Positions 44,430-55,049 of a stretch of 64,000 nt of DNA are shown in pieces. Position numbers and translations under genes: made by a program. Location of the stretch: NCBI GenBank assembly GCA_004835665.1, contig RBKR01000010.1, positions 124,001 through 188,000 of the forward strand. Direction: 5' to 3'. The DNA comes from Phoma sp. XZ068 (lineage: Eukaryota > Ascomycota > Dothideomycetes > Pleosporales > Didymellaceae). Below the pieces are notes generated by a model. That model did not search any database. It saw nothing but the letters and a program-made list of their open reading frames with translations, and had not been told where the DNA came from. Position 1 is the stretch's first letter; each line of letters begins with the position of its first letter.

Positions 44430-45378
44430 TTATAACCGCGTTTTTGACGCTTTTTTTGGGGGCTCTGCTTCTAAAGCTTTCCTCTTGCCTAATTGGGGTT
44501 GCTGTATAGCTTTTGCAGCGTCGCGCTCCTCTTTTTGGCGTTGTTTTTCAGCCTGCTTTTCGGCCTTCTGAATCGCTGCATTAGCCTTCTCCTTCTCACG
44601 CACCTCCTTGGCCACCTCTCTCGCCACACGCTTCTCCTCCTTCTCCTTCTCCTTGACTAGCTTCTTGGCAGCTGCGAGCTCCTTCTTGTCTATTTTCTTG
44701 AGTTTTTCCTCCATCTCCAGGCGCTTGAAAACCTCATAGCGTACGTCAGCTTCACGCCTCTTACTAGGAGACCAAAACACAGCACCACCGTGGTACTCCT
44801 GCCGCTGATGGAGGGGTAGCTTTTTGGACTTTTCGCCATGCTTCTCCTTGACGTCTAACGCTCTTTTGAGCCCTTGTATGTCATGGTGGAGTACAGTGTT
44901 TTGCACTGAGATGTGGTGGAGCGAGCGCCTCAACTTCTTCGTCTCTCTACCCCTCTCATCTCTCACTGCCGACTTGATGAGTGACTGTATTTCGAGCCAA
45001 TCTTCTCCGCTGTAGCATGAGGCGGATGATGACGTATCTGAGGCCTCGGCGTCGTCTTTGGTGAATCTCGTGAGGATTTTGTTGGGGTTGAGGGGCGAGA
45101 TACCAGTCACTTCGAAGCCCCTGAGTATGAGGTTTTTGGTGAACGTAGACACCCAGGCAGACCAGAATAGATTAAAGAAGTCGCCCTTCTTCACAGGGAC
45201 CTTCCCATGGCCATCATCTGTGAAGCTAGCAAGCTCCTTCTTGTATGCCGTGGATAGAGGCTTGAAGTTGACTACATCTAGGGGTTGAGTGGTTTGTGTT
45301 GAGTGAGGTGGTAATACACACAAAAGGATCCGATTGTCGTCACAGTACCTGATAAATTCAAGCGTTAGATAATGCACT
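44430..45378 (-). mobile_element. Pogo-type DNA transposon 4, 3' half only
   Basis: Minus-strand C-terminal half of a transposase, open over about 315 codons. It begins abruptly at LTLEFIRYCDDNRIL, just after where the second catalytic Asp (DGHGSH) should be. The third Asp is kept in QTTQPLDVVNFKPLSTAY. The rest is the family's tail (KKLPLHQRQEYHGGAVFWSP, then a long Lys/Glu coiled coil and ..PKKASKTRL). The 5' half and the left terminal repeat are missing at about 45378. The 3' end is fused tail to tail with element 3. Confidence 0.82.
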
Positions 45379-45381
45379 CTT

Positions 45382-46341
45382 ATGATCGGTATCTGCCGCA
45401 GCGTTTGGCTCATTGTTGAGCGACAGCTACCTTGGTTCTTGGTTTCACCCTTCGTACTGATCTTCGTGTTGACTTTGTTGGTGATATTGGCCTACCATCA
45501 CGAAGCCCCTGGATCATCATCAATTTCAGACCATCTCGAGGACCTAAACGACCAGATCACAGAATTGAAAAAGCGGGCTCTAGGCGATCAGGTGAAGGAT
45601 CTACACAACTGGCTGTGCTCTACAGAAGAAGTCGGGGGCAATAAGTCCGCTACGGCTTCAAGGGTCTTTGGGCAGCTCTCTAGGGTGGCGCGCCGTACGA
45701 GCACCCCTGAGCCAATTGACCGTTCCGTCAACACAAAACTTGTACGCGATCATCTCGCCCAGCGAGACAAAGCGGATGAGCAACTGTGGGCCGAGGGCAA
45801 GCACCCTCAAATACTGCATCGACTGCGGGGTCAATTGGAGTTTTGGAGTGGAGTCGCTTGCTCACTATGCTTGACGTATGAGTGGCGCGAGTCAGTATAC
45901 GATCACGAATTGAGGGACTGTAGGCTTCGAGAAGAGTCTGCGTCGACTCGAAAAATGTTGCGCTTCCTTTGCACTGTAGAGCAGCCTATGTGGAGGGGAA
46001 GCGGTCAATGCGCTTCCTGTAGGTACCCGCAACAGATATGCAGGGAAGCATGTGATGATGGATCTGAGCTTGACGAGGATTGTAGCTGCATCGTAGCAAT
46101 AAAGAAGGGCATAGCGGTACTTTTGACAGTCCATGACGGGGTGTTAAGAGAAATAATTTGTCCACAGCTGGTAATAGCTGAGTCGCACCAAGGGAGGGTA
46201 GATACCCGTGCGTGGCTCGAACAGGAAGTTGAATTCTGGGGAATAAGAGTGGACAAGTTACTAACTGTGTTTCACAATCTTGCTGATGGATACGACGGCT
46301 TAACAGGAAAGAGCAATGTGAGAGCGGTTCCAGAGCTGTAG
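45382..46341 (+). pseudogene. C-terminal Cys-rich tail of a second RecQ/OrsD-type helicase copy
   Basis: A 319-codon open frame. From about residue 145 it matches, motif by motif, the last 190 residues of the helicase gene that follows: RLRGQLEFWSGVACSLC (VRRQLAWWANRCGIC in the other), a His...RDC pattern, CASCRYPQQICREA (CFPCGGVPQEICNSW) and a final Cys before a helical segment. The ending WLEQEVEFWGIRVDKLLTVFHNLA parallels the other's final EFCWITRLLAE block. The first roughly 140 residues, including a hydrophobic stretch FLVSPFVLIFVLTLLVILAY, are unrelated. They begin at the broken edge of transposon 4. I read it as the 3' remnant of a tandem upstream copy. It lacks all helicase motifs. 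Confidence 0.6.
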
Positions 46342-46463
46342 GTACCATGAAAAACCCATGAAGTTGATAGATTCAGACAACATCAAACAGACGCGAACCT
46401 TGATCACGCAGCGATTAGAACAGCGAATGCAGCATTGAATCGAGCAAGAACGAAGCCTCCAGA

Positions 46464-49400
46464 ATGTCAGCACGAGGTGTCGAGAATCGATACTTTGAGC
46501 ACTTGGCCGAGTACCAGATTGTGGTGTGCAGAAAGCGCCGGTACGCAGTATGGCCAGATCAGATCGAGGGCCACTTGCAGAAACAACACAAGAAGCCGCC
46601 AAAAAGCGTGAGAGCTGTGGGAGATGCTGTCCGTCAGTGGGCGGGCTTGCTACAGTATCCCAGCGAGTGGACGATACCAGATAACAGCGTGCAGCCCATC
46701 CCCCAGCTGCCGGTTTACGACGACGGCTTGCTGTGTCAGCTTGAGCCCGAACAATGTCGGCACATTGCAAGAACCGTCGACTCCATCAAAAAGCACTGGC
46801 GCAAAGACCATAACGGCTGGTCGCTGGGCAAAAGGCAAGGGCGCCCAAGCCGGGCTCGGGCAAGGGCGTTGCAAGTCCAGATGGAAGACGGCTGCAAGCG
46901 CGTACACTGCCAGCGACTTTTCGGCAGCCGGCACGGATCACAGTACTTCGAGGTGCATCACACCCCAGACAGCGGTCCGCAGCCCGTCCCCACTGAGGGC
47001 GAGGCAGCGTGGGCGCGCGTGGGCGAGGAGATGGCCAAGACGTGGGTCAACGTCGAGAACCGGGCGAAGACAACGATCCAAGACGGGGAGAAGGATGAGG
47101 CGGCCCCATGGCTGGAGCGGACTGGGTGGCTACCATACTTGAACAAACTGGATCGTCCCGAATTGCTGGCGAGCATCGAGGAGCCCAACATAGACTCGGA
47201 GAAGGACGAGGAACCCGTCGAGGCTGCAATTTGGAACGCCATGGACGGACTGGCCCGCGTGAGCCAGGCGTCGGTCATCGAACGGACGGGCATATTCGTG
47301 CGTATGGAGGCGATCCGGACAGAGAAGCATCAGACCAGGTACACGCCGCTGCAGGCGTACATGGACGACAAGTCGATCAAAGAGCGATCACGCCCGTGGA
47401 AGCAGATACTGATGTTTTTTGCACGGACGCAGAGGGAGCACCGTTGGAAGAGCCCCAAGTACCGCTTCGCACAGCAGCAGCGCGAGGCGTGGGAGGCATT
47501 GATCGAGCAGGCAGAGAGAGACGTAGGTGGGGTAGAGATGGAGGTAGCCGACGAGGACCAGAACGAGGACGGGGAGGAAGAGGAGGACGAGATGATGATC
47601 GATGAGCTGGACGACGAGCAGGACCCGTCCGAACGCGACAATGAGCCCGAGCACGCGAAGCTGAGGCCGGTCGAAAAAGCGTGCTTGGACTTTTGCATGG
47701 CGCTGCTCAAACAGACCATCCGCCGCAAGGAGTACGACTGCGCGCTGGTGTGCGCGTTGGCTGTGCTTGGCGTCAAGGAGGACGGTTGGAAGGGCCCCGA
47801 GCTGTACCCGCCGATCTTGTCGTCCGTGATCAAAATCACCCGTTTCATGGTCGTGCAGCACGCACTGGAGCTGTCCGAGCCGTTTGAAGAGGAGGTGTTC
47901 GACGACGACAGTGCGTACGGGGGGAGCGACAGCGGCAGCAGTCCCCCCAGTCAGCGTCGACCAAAAGGCTGCTTGGAGTTTGTGCAGCAGATGATGGACA
48001 GATTCATGGTGCGAGGCAGCCACAGCCCGATGCAGTGGATGCTCGACTTACGCACGTACGGGCTGAAGGTGCACTACAACACCACGTCGCGTGGCCACGT
48101 CGAGTGGATGGGGAAGGATGAGCTGCTGTATAAGAACTTACACTTCACCATGGCCCAGTTCCGCGGGATGGTGCACGGTATGCAGGCTGAGGCTAAGCGG
48201 CTACTGGTGGAGGAGTTGCTGTTTTGCGGCAAGCAGACAGCAGGCCAAGTGCCCCAGATCCCGTGGGAGCAGCTGCGCGACAACCCGACCGATGAGCGGC
48301 CAGGGTGGAACTTTTTGAAAGACCACCGCACGTGCATGCCCGTAGATGGGGAGAGGTGGTTGTTTGAGCGCGCGGGGCAGGACGCCAGCGTCAGGGAAAG
48401 GTTCATCAAGCCAGGAACCCGTTCAGGCATCGACAGAAAGAGGTGGAGCGGTACATGGATCGAGTGATTGCGTTTCGAGAGAAGCTGGCCGCGTTGGTGC
48501 ACATGGCAGAAGGGCAACCCGCAAGGTGGCCAGAGCTGGGCAGCGTTCGACACAGCAACACCATCAAGGGGGGCCACCGAAAAATTTTCATCGAGGACGG
48601 CATGGTCGCGTTCGTTACGCGGTATCACAAAGGGTATGCCGTGAGCGGCGATGTCAAGATCATCCACCGGTACTTGCCGCGCGAGGTGGGCGAGCTGGTG
48701 GTGTATTACATGTGGTTGGTGTTGCCGTTCCAGCAGCGGTTGGAGGCGATGGTGTGGGAGAAGGAGGCGATATCATCGCACATGTGGCCAGCCGACCCCA
48801 GCGGACGGAAGTGGACAAACGACCGATTTCGCGAAATATTGAAGCGTGAAAGCAGAGTGGGTTTGAAGCAAGAGTTGACGATTGCAGCATACCGTGAGAT
48901 TGCCATCGGCATCAGTCGGAGGTTTTTGCGGCCATCGTCGGCATTTCGAGCAGAGGAGGCAGAGGAGAACGAGGAGTGGAACGAGGAGAACATGCTCGCC
49001 ACCATCCAGGACGAGCAGGCCGGCCACAGCGCGCGTAGCCGGCATGGTATACGCACGCGGGATCATGGAGATGGCAGGCGTCACAGCAGACAGGCGGCAG
49101 TTGTTCCGCAACTCAAGCACCGATTGGCATCGGTTTTTGGGCTTCCAGTCCGCTGTAGACGCAGCAGCAGACGTCAAGAAGCGGAAGCGGGCGCCGTTCG
49201 AGAGCGAGGCCGACGAGGCAAGAATGGAACGATTGCAGCGGTTGAGGAAGATGGACCCGGTAGCGCAACTCCAGCGAATGAAGGGCAAGAAAGCCAAGTT
49301 CAGAGGCGTGCAGAAGGAGGCCATTCAGGCGATCATTGCCGGCGAGAGCCCCGTGGTGGCCGTCATGCCAACTGGCGCAGGCAAGAGCATGTTGTTCATG

Positions 49401-51122
49401 TTGCCGGCGTGGGCCGAGCAAGGCGGGACGACAGTCGTCGTGGTGCCGTTGGTTTCACTGCGTGGAGACATGATGCGGCGGTGCAAGGAGCTGGGGATAT
49501 CGTGTGCCGAGTGGCAGAGTCGATGCCCGCCCGACGCAGCGGCCATCGTTTTCGTGACGCCCGAATCGGCAGTGGGAGAAGACTTCACGACGTTTTTGAA
49601 CCGGCTTCGAGCCACGCGGCAGCTGGACCGCGTGGTGATCGACGAGTGTCACATTGTGTTGAACCGTCGATACACATTCCGCAAGCAGATGCAACAGCTC
49701 GGCAAGCTGGCAGCAGCCGAGACGCAGATGGTGTTGCTGACAGCAACGTTGCCGCCGACAGAAGAGAACGAGCTGTATCGACGGATGCATTACGAGCGAG
49801 GGCAGGTCAAGATGTTCAGACAACCGACCACAAGGACGAACGTGGCGTATCAGACCATCAAGATCAGCCGGTCCGCGAAGAAGAAGGACGTCGAGTTAAT
49901 GGTCGTCGAGACGGTGCGGCAGAAAATGCGGAAGTACAGGACAGGTAAGCTCATCGTGTACGGCAATTCGAAACCGAAGGTGAAGGCGTTGGCAGAGCAA
50001 TTGGAGTGTCACGCGTATCACGCAGATGCCCTGGGCAAGGCGAGCATGTTAGCGGACTTCATGGCAGGCAAGCAGCGCGTGATCGTGGCAACGAGCGCGT
50101 TGGGGATGGGCGTGGACATACCGGATGTACGGTGCATCGTCCACATCGATTGGCCGTTCACGATGCTGGATTACGCACAAGAGAGCGGCAGGGCAGGCCG
50201 GGACGGACTGCGCAGCGAGGCCGTTTTGATCGTTCAGGATGGGAAACAACGCACCGAAGACAACGAGACAGAAGCCGAGCGGCAGTTGGTGAGGGAGTAT
50301 GTTGAAGGTGGCGAGAGCGGGGCGGCTGGCTGCAGGAGGGAGGTGTTGGACGGGTATTTGGATGGGAAGAAGGATCGAGCAGGGTGTAGAGAGGAGGACA
50401 ACGAGGAGATGTGCGACGTGTGCCGAGGGATAGATGGGCAGTTGGAGGAGGTGGTTGAAGAAGAAACAGAAGAAGAGAGCGAGATAGACGACAACGGCAA
50501 CGATGGAGAAGAAATGGACGTCGTCGAAGCGGAGCGGGAAGAGATGCGGCGGGTGTTTCAACAGCAGGAGCAGGCGCGCCGGGGGCCGTGGCAGACGTTG
50601 AATGAGCATCGGCAGCAGGAGTTTGCCGACGTAGAGTGGGTGCGCAGGCAGTTGGCGTGGTGGGCGAATCGATGCGGGATATGTGAGGGAGCGGGCGACC
50701 CGCAGAGCGGACACGACATACGGCAGTGTTGGAGGGCAGAAAGCAAAACAGCGAAGGAGATGGTACAGAAGATAGATGACCAGGTTCGGTTCAACATGTT
50801 TTCGGGTTGCTTCCCGTGTGGTGGCGTACCGCAGGAAATTTGCAACAGCTGGGAACCGAACGAGAAAGGGAAGTATCGAAGGGTAGAGGGAGGGACTTGT
50901 CAATACAGCGGGGTGTTGAGCGCAGGATTAACAGGCATAGTATTCGGTTACATGGAGGCAAACGCCCGATGGCAGGCCCGATTAGCGGAGTTTGGGGTGG
51001 ACGATGCAGGACCGGGTAGGATGTTAATCGAATATTTAGGGAAGAAGCAGCCGCTGGACAACGTGGAGAGCAACAACTTGGTAAAGGAATTTTGTTGGAT
51101 TACACGGCTGTTGGCTGAGTAG
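46464..51122 (+). pseudogene. OrsD-type zinc-finger / RecQ-type helicase gene (telomere-linked helicase family), two frameshifts
   Basis: About 1550 codons in three consecutive frames: 46464-about 48410, about 48411-49035 and about 49036-51122. Part 1 is an OrsD-like domain: VVCRKRRYAVWPDQIEGHLQ, a second C..C..H..H block near residue 93-120, and HCQRLFGSRHGSQYFEV. An acidic linker (EDQNEDGEEEEDE) follows. Part 2 carries the family core: WMGKDELLYKNLHFTMAQFRG, IEDGMVAFVTRYHKGY, KIIHRYLPREVGELVVYY. Part 3 has the helicase motifs: VMPTGAGKS (Walker A), VIDECH (II), LLTATLPP (III), ATSALGMGVDIPD (V) and YAQESGRAGRDG (VI). Cys-rich repeats CGICEGAG and CFPCGGVPQEIC end the protein. Each frameshift is one base and the conserved text continues across it. 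Such genes sit next to telomeres in many fungi. DNA unwinding is inferred. Confidence 0.8.
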
Positions 51123-53177
51123 GCGCAGTAGTAGCAAATGAAAGAATTTTCCGTTCGCGATTCGCTGTGCAGCAGAGTTGGGTTCGGGCCGGGACGCAAG
51201 TCGAGGGTAGTGGAGTTGCGGTTGGGCCCGGACGCAAGTCAGGGTGGGGTTACCAGTGTTTACGGCACGCAGATTATCAACAAGACAGACAAAGAAGCCG
51301 AGTGCGTAGGGAGCGCAGACAACGCGCATACGAGCGCAGAGAGTGTGAGCAGAGAGGGCAGTAGAGACAAGAGGAGGTGTTAGAGCTTGCAGTCAGGCCA
51401 GGACGCAAGTCAAGATAGAGATAGGGTTATACGTGGTTTGGTCAAGCGGGCAACAGCATGTAAAAGAACACAGCCGCCAGCAAGAGGTGCCCACCAACCC
51501 AAGTGGTTCCCCAAGTGGTTCCCCAAGGAGTTCCCCACGTGGTTCCCCAAGTAGCGCGCCACCCCAAGTGGTCCGAAAGTGGTATCCACCCTAGGTGGTC
51601 CGAAAGTAGACCCCCAACCCAAGTAGCCCAAAAGTGGTTCCCCGCCCAAGCCAAGGGAGTCCACATTAGTGACCCCAAACTAGTAAGAGCGGATTATTTA
51701 AGGAGGAGCCCACAACCCAGGAAGAGCCTACAAGCCAGGCAGAGCACCCGAAACCAAGTAAGTCCCCGACCCAAAGCACGCGTTCGTATTGAAGAGAAAG
51801 CGCAGGATCAAGACATCGAAAATTTGTAAGAGGTAAGATGCAGAGATAAGGAGGCATTCAAACAGATTATTAGGGGGTTTAGGCAGACGGAGCGGGATAG
51901 GGACAACACGTAACAAGGTGTTTTGGGCGTTTACAGAGTATTGTCACAAGATAGAACAGTAGTTAGGGGAAGTTTGGCAAACCCGATTGTGGTGCCGCAA
52001 CCAGAAAGGTATTCCCGAGCCTGTAGATGCCGTAGTGCATAAGAGAAGAGTGGGCAGTAGGCCCACCAGGTGTTATAAAGCAGTTGGGCAGGGCAGTAGA
52101 GGGTAAAGGAGAAAGAGGGGAGGTGGGTAGGGTCGTAATAATGTATCATGACCAAAGGATGAGGGAGAGAAGAGAGTAGAAGAGCAAGAAGACGAGTTTG
52201 GTGTTAAGTTCGGAGCCGGATGCAGAGTAGGGTTCAGGAGTATAGAAGGGGGATTTGGAGAAAGCGAATAGCAGTATAGAAAGATCGGAGCCGATAGCAA
52301 GGCCCATAGCCCGTAGCAGAGTGCAAGAGGCAGAGAAGAGGCGCCACAGGCCGAGAAGATTAGCCGTCAGGACGCAGAAAGAGAGGTTTACAAACAGAAG
52401 AGTAGGCAGTAGGCCCGTGATGAGGTCTTAGAGAAGCCGAGCGCAGTGGCGAATTGAAGAGATAAGCAGCAGGTCCGTCAGGTATCACACGAGAGCAAAG
52501 AGGCAGGTATAGGGTTGGGTGGAGGAGCGAACGCAAGTCAGGGTTAGGGTTGCCAGTATTTGGAGCAAGCAGATAACAGGACAGAAGCAAACGCAGAAGC
52601 CGTAACCCGGATCCCGTTAGCCGTTATCTGTTATCTGTTACGGCAATCCGTAACAAAAAATCGTGTCGGTAGTTTATAGCTGCAACCCGCTAAAGCAGAG
52701 TTCAACAAGAGTTGCATTCAGGGGAAATTAGGTTAGAATAGCAAGATAATTAAAGGAAAGAGGATAGAGTTAAGTTTTAAAGAGAAAGAAAGTGTCAGAT
52801 AGTATGATGAATGAGTGATACTATAACTTGATGATATTGATGATTGTTGCTGTTGTTTCAATCGTGTTCCCCTGGTTCAGACTCCTCGGCTATCGGGCCA
52901 AGCTGGGTGGTCCCTGCTCGATTGTACAGATCCGACCTCACTTCAGCTTGTTCTTCTGACAGAAAGAGAGAGAGGGTAAGGAACGTTAGTAGAAGAAGGA
53001 AGAGAAAAAGAAGCAAGTAAGTGTATATAGTAAGATAGGTAAAGATAACGCAGAAGAAAAAAAAGACGCAAGTAGAAAGTATTAATATAGAGAAAAGGGA
53101 TTTTATTAGTTTAATAGTTAAAAGAATAGAATACAAGGATATAGAGAGTGTTAGGGCGTATATATAAAAAGAAATCC
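51123..53177. repeat. Satellite-like, purine-rich spacer with TTAGGG motif
   Basis: No gene supported. The word G(G/A)ACGCAAGTC recurs at 51192, 51230, 51401 and 52529, the last directly followed by AGGGTTAGGGTT (52540-52551). A degenerate minisatellite of about 15-bp units (GGTTCCCCAAGTG) fills 51495-51660. From about 51830 to 53160 the plus strand is strongly purine-biased. This is the kind of sequence found beside telomeres. Confidence 0.65.
51495..51660 (+). repeat. Degenerate minisatellite, GGTTCCCCAAGTG-type units
   Basis: About ten imperfect units alternating GTGGTTCCCCAA and GTGGTCCGAAA. The repeat yields Trp/Gly- or Val/Pro/Gln-repeat ORFs on the two strands, which I do not count as genes. 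Confidence 0.8.
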
Positions 53178-53225
53178 TCCATCCCATGCTCGAATCGACT
53201 CGAGTCGATTCGAGCATGGGATGGA
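53178..53225. repeat. 48-nt perfect palindrome
   Basis: TCCATCCCATGCT, then the 22-nt CGAATCGACTCGAGTCGATTCG, then AGCATGGGATGGA. Each arm is the exact reverse complement of the other, with no spacer and the centre at 53201/53202. The inner 22 nt is the terminus of the 899-bp repeat and is also present at 61615-61636. Confidence 0.95.
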
Positions 53226-54089
53226 TAACAGCTATTACTGCTTTAATTATCTTTGCGGCATAACTGTCAGGTTAGTCCCCCAGGGACCCACTCCGTTAAC
53301 TCATTCCATTCGTCAGTCTTCGATTACTTGGCAAAGTGTATACAGTGCTACACTTTTTTCTATAAAGGAACCCTAACCCTAGCCCTAATTGCTTCCTCGC
53401 TTTTCCGCTCCCCGTTTCTGTACGTGGAGAACTGTTGCTGCAGTTACACCAACACCACCCAATGTTGTCGCAGCTTGACCCACTGACGGCGCTGCAACAG
53501 CGGCACTAATCCCATTGTGAACCGTAGAGTATGCAACGAATCGAGCTTGTGTTGCGGTCGCATTCGCCGCTCCAAACGAGATTAGTTTAGCCTTGACTAT
53601 CACGGCCGCTTTTACTAAGAGGTATTCTGTAAGGCCTGGAATGTATGGCATAGTAAAGGCAGGTATGGACACTCGTCTCGGTGTGTTGAGAATCTGTCGT
53701 CAATAGACTATTAGGAACTGGAGATAGGAGAGCAAGGGTTATCTCACCTTAGCTGTACACCCTTGGGAGATAACCGAGTTAGATTGAAAATCGGAAAATA
53801 TACGTGCGATATAAGCTAATAGGTGGAGACAACGGTTGGTGAGAAGGGTCGGGTTGGGGAAGGGTTATATATTGATATTTCGCTTAATCTAGGGAAATAC
53901 GTATTCTTAGCGGAGTATTAACAACCTATAGGATTATTCCTAGAACGTTCTTTGTTACTAACAGAAAGCTGTCAGGACCCTTCCGGTTCTGACCCGATTT
54001 CGGCCCTTATCAGGGCTGATAAGACTTCGGGCCCCTATACGGGTGTAATAGGGTCGTTAGCATGTGAAGCAAGACTAGAGCGAGAGCGG
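53191..54089 (-). repeat. 899-bp repeat, copy A (inverted relative to copy B)
   Basis: Reverse complement of 60738-61636, with the same length and no difference in any stretch I compared. It begins with the 22-nt palindrome, contains CCCTAACCCTAGCCCTAA (53371-53388, telomere-like) and the 95-codon ORF on the minus strand. It ends ..GACTAGAGCGAGAGCGG. Outer flanks of the two copies are unrelated. It is not an LTR (no TG/CA ends, no target duplication). Confidence 0.93.
53385..53672 (-). CDS. Small ORF of the 899-bp repeat (95 aa), copy A
   Basis: MSIPAFTMPYIPGLTEYLL, then Ala/Val/Gly-rich segments (VKAAVIVKAKLISFGAANAT, VGQAATTLGGVGVTAATVL) and a basic end (HVQKRGAEKRGSN). Mildly hydrophobic; a membrane association is possible. 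I recognise no family. It is identical to the ORF at 61155-61442, but that follows from the repeat identity and is not independent evidence of selection. Its stop codon lies next to the TTAGGG-like tract. Whether it is translated is unknown. Confidence 0.35.
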   Translation of the reverse strand: MSIPAFTMPYIPGLTEYLLVKAAVIVKAKLISFGAANATATQARFVAYSTVHNGISAAVAAPSVGQAATTLGGVGVTAATVLHVQKRGAEKRGSN

Positions 54090-55049
54090 ACAGTATTGTG
54101 GGCGTGCGGGGTTGATTAGTGGGTCGACTAGTGTGGGTAAGGCGGCTCGGAGAAGTCTCGCGTCGGCGAATGTCTTATGTGAGGGGGTGGTAGTAATAAT
54201 GATTACGGGGTATCCCTTACTTGACACTAGATCCTTACTTGTTTTCTTAGTAGTGTAGAAGGTAGCTGAATGATGTCAGGACGAGACTCAGATCCATCTG
54301 CGCCATGCAACCAAAAAGGTGAGAGTAATCTGGGATAGCGGCCTTCCTGAGAAGTGACTCCCTCCGGACATTAGTCTTATTAACAGACTCATTCATCTTG
54401 GACATCAATGACGAGCAGGAAGCGAATTGCATCTTTATCTGTCTTTATGCTGATGATTCTGATCCTAATTACATCCTTCCAATCCATGTTACCTACCTTC
54501 AGCTTCAATTCCATGCCCATTTTGACCGTGAGTGCGAACAGCCTAATTCAGGGCATTGCAAATACTTAAGGTTGGATAGCGAAGACTCGACACAACAGTC
54601 CCTGTTTGCACGACATGAAAAGGCTATTCGGCCAAGGTGAGCATGGTTCATATCGCCGTGCAACCAAGGTCTCGGCTGCGCAGAAGAGGCTTACAGGAAT
54701 GTACGTCAAACTTCTACTTGAACTTACGGACCATCAATCCATTCCTCCCATTATAGGTTACAGACTGGTATTACAGGGCGCTCTTGTTAATTGTTATTAC
54801 ATACAGAGGATTTTATCCGCCTCCTAAAATACTCCGCGGTCGCGATCCCTCCAACTTGTACCACTGGCTGAAGAACCCAGAGTTGTCCCAGCCCCTAAGT
54901 GAAGAGCACATAATCGTCTTTGACCGATAGCGTGTACCACAACTAGTGCGCGCACCCATTTGTATGTCTTATACTGCTACTGGATAAGATCGTAGCTCTG
55001 CTGACTAAGTCCGCCGGCTACTGCCTGAAATAAGAGCTCGATCGTCATC
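54090..55049. other. Between-repeat region, unrecognised ORF fragments
   Basis: Two overlapping plus frames (54398-54640 and 54606-54827) read like one protein with a frame change (..FDRECEQPNSGHCKYLRLD.., KRLFGQGEHGSYRRATKVSA.., LLLELTDHQSIPPIIGYRL). I do not recognise it. Confidence 0.3.

Noticed and set aside
47330..48023. Minus-strand ORFs inside the helicase gene
   Set aside because: Shadows of the strongly supported plus-strand frame.
48400..49040. Introns explaining the two helicase frame changes
   Set aside because: The conserved text is continuous across each point within a few codons; any GT-AG pair available there would be about 26 bp, too short for a fungal intron.
46464..51122. 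Starship-type giant element captain
   Set aside because: I see no DUF3435 tyrosine-recombinase signature; the helicase motifs and OrsD finger fit the telomere-linked helicase type instead.
51410..51664. Trp/Gly-repeat ORF on the minus strand
   Set aside because: Product of translating a minisatellite; no start context or conserved domain.
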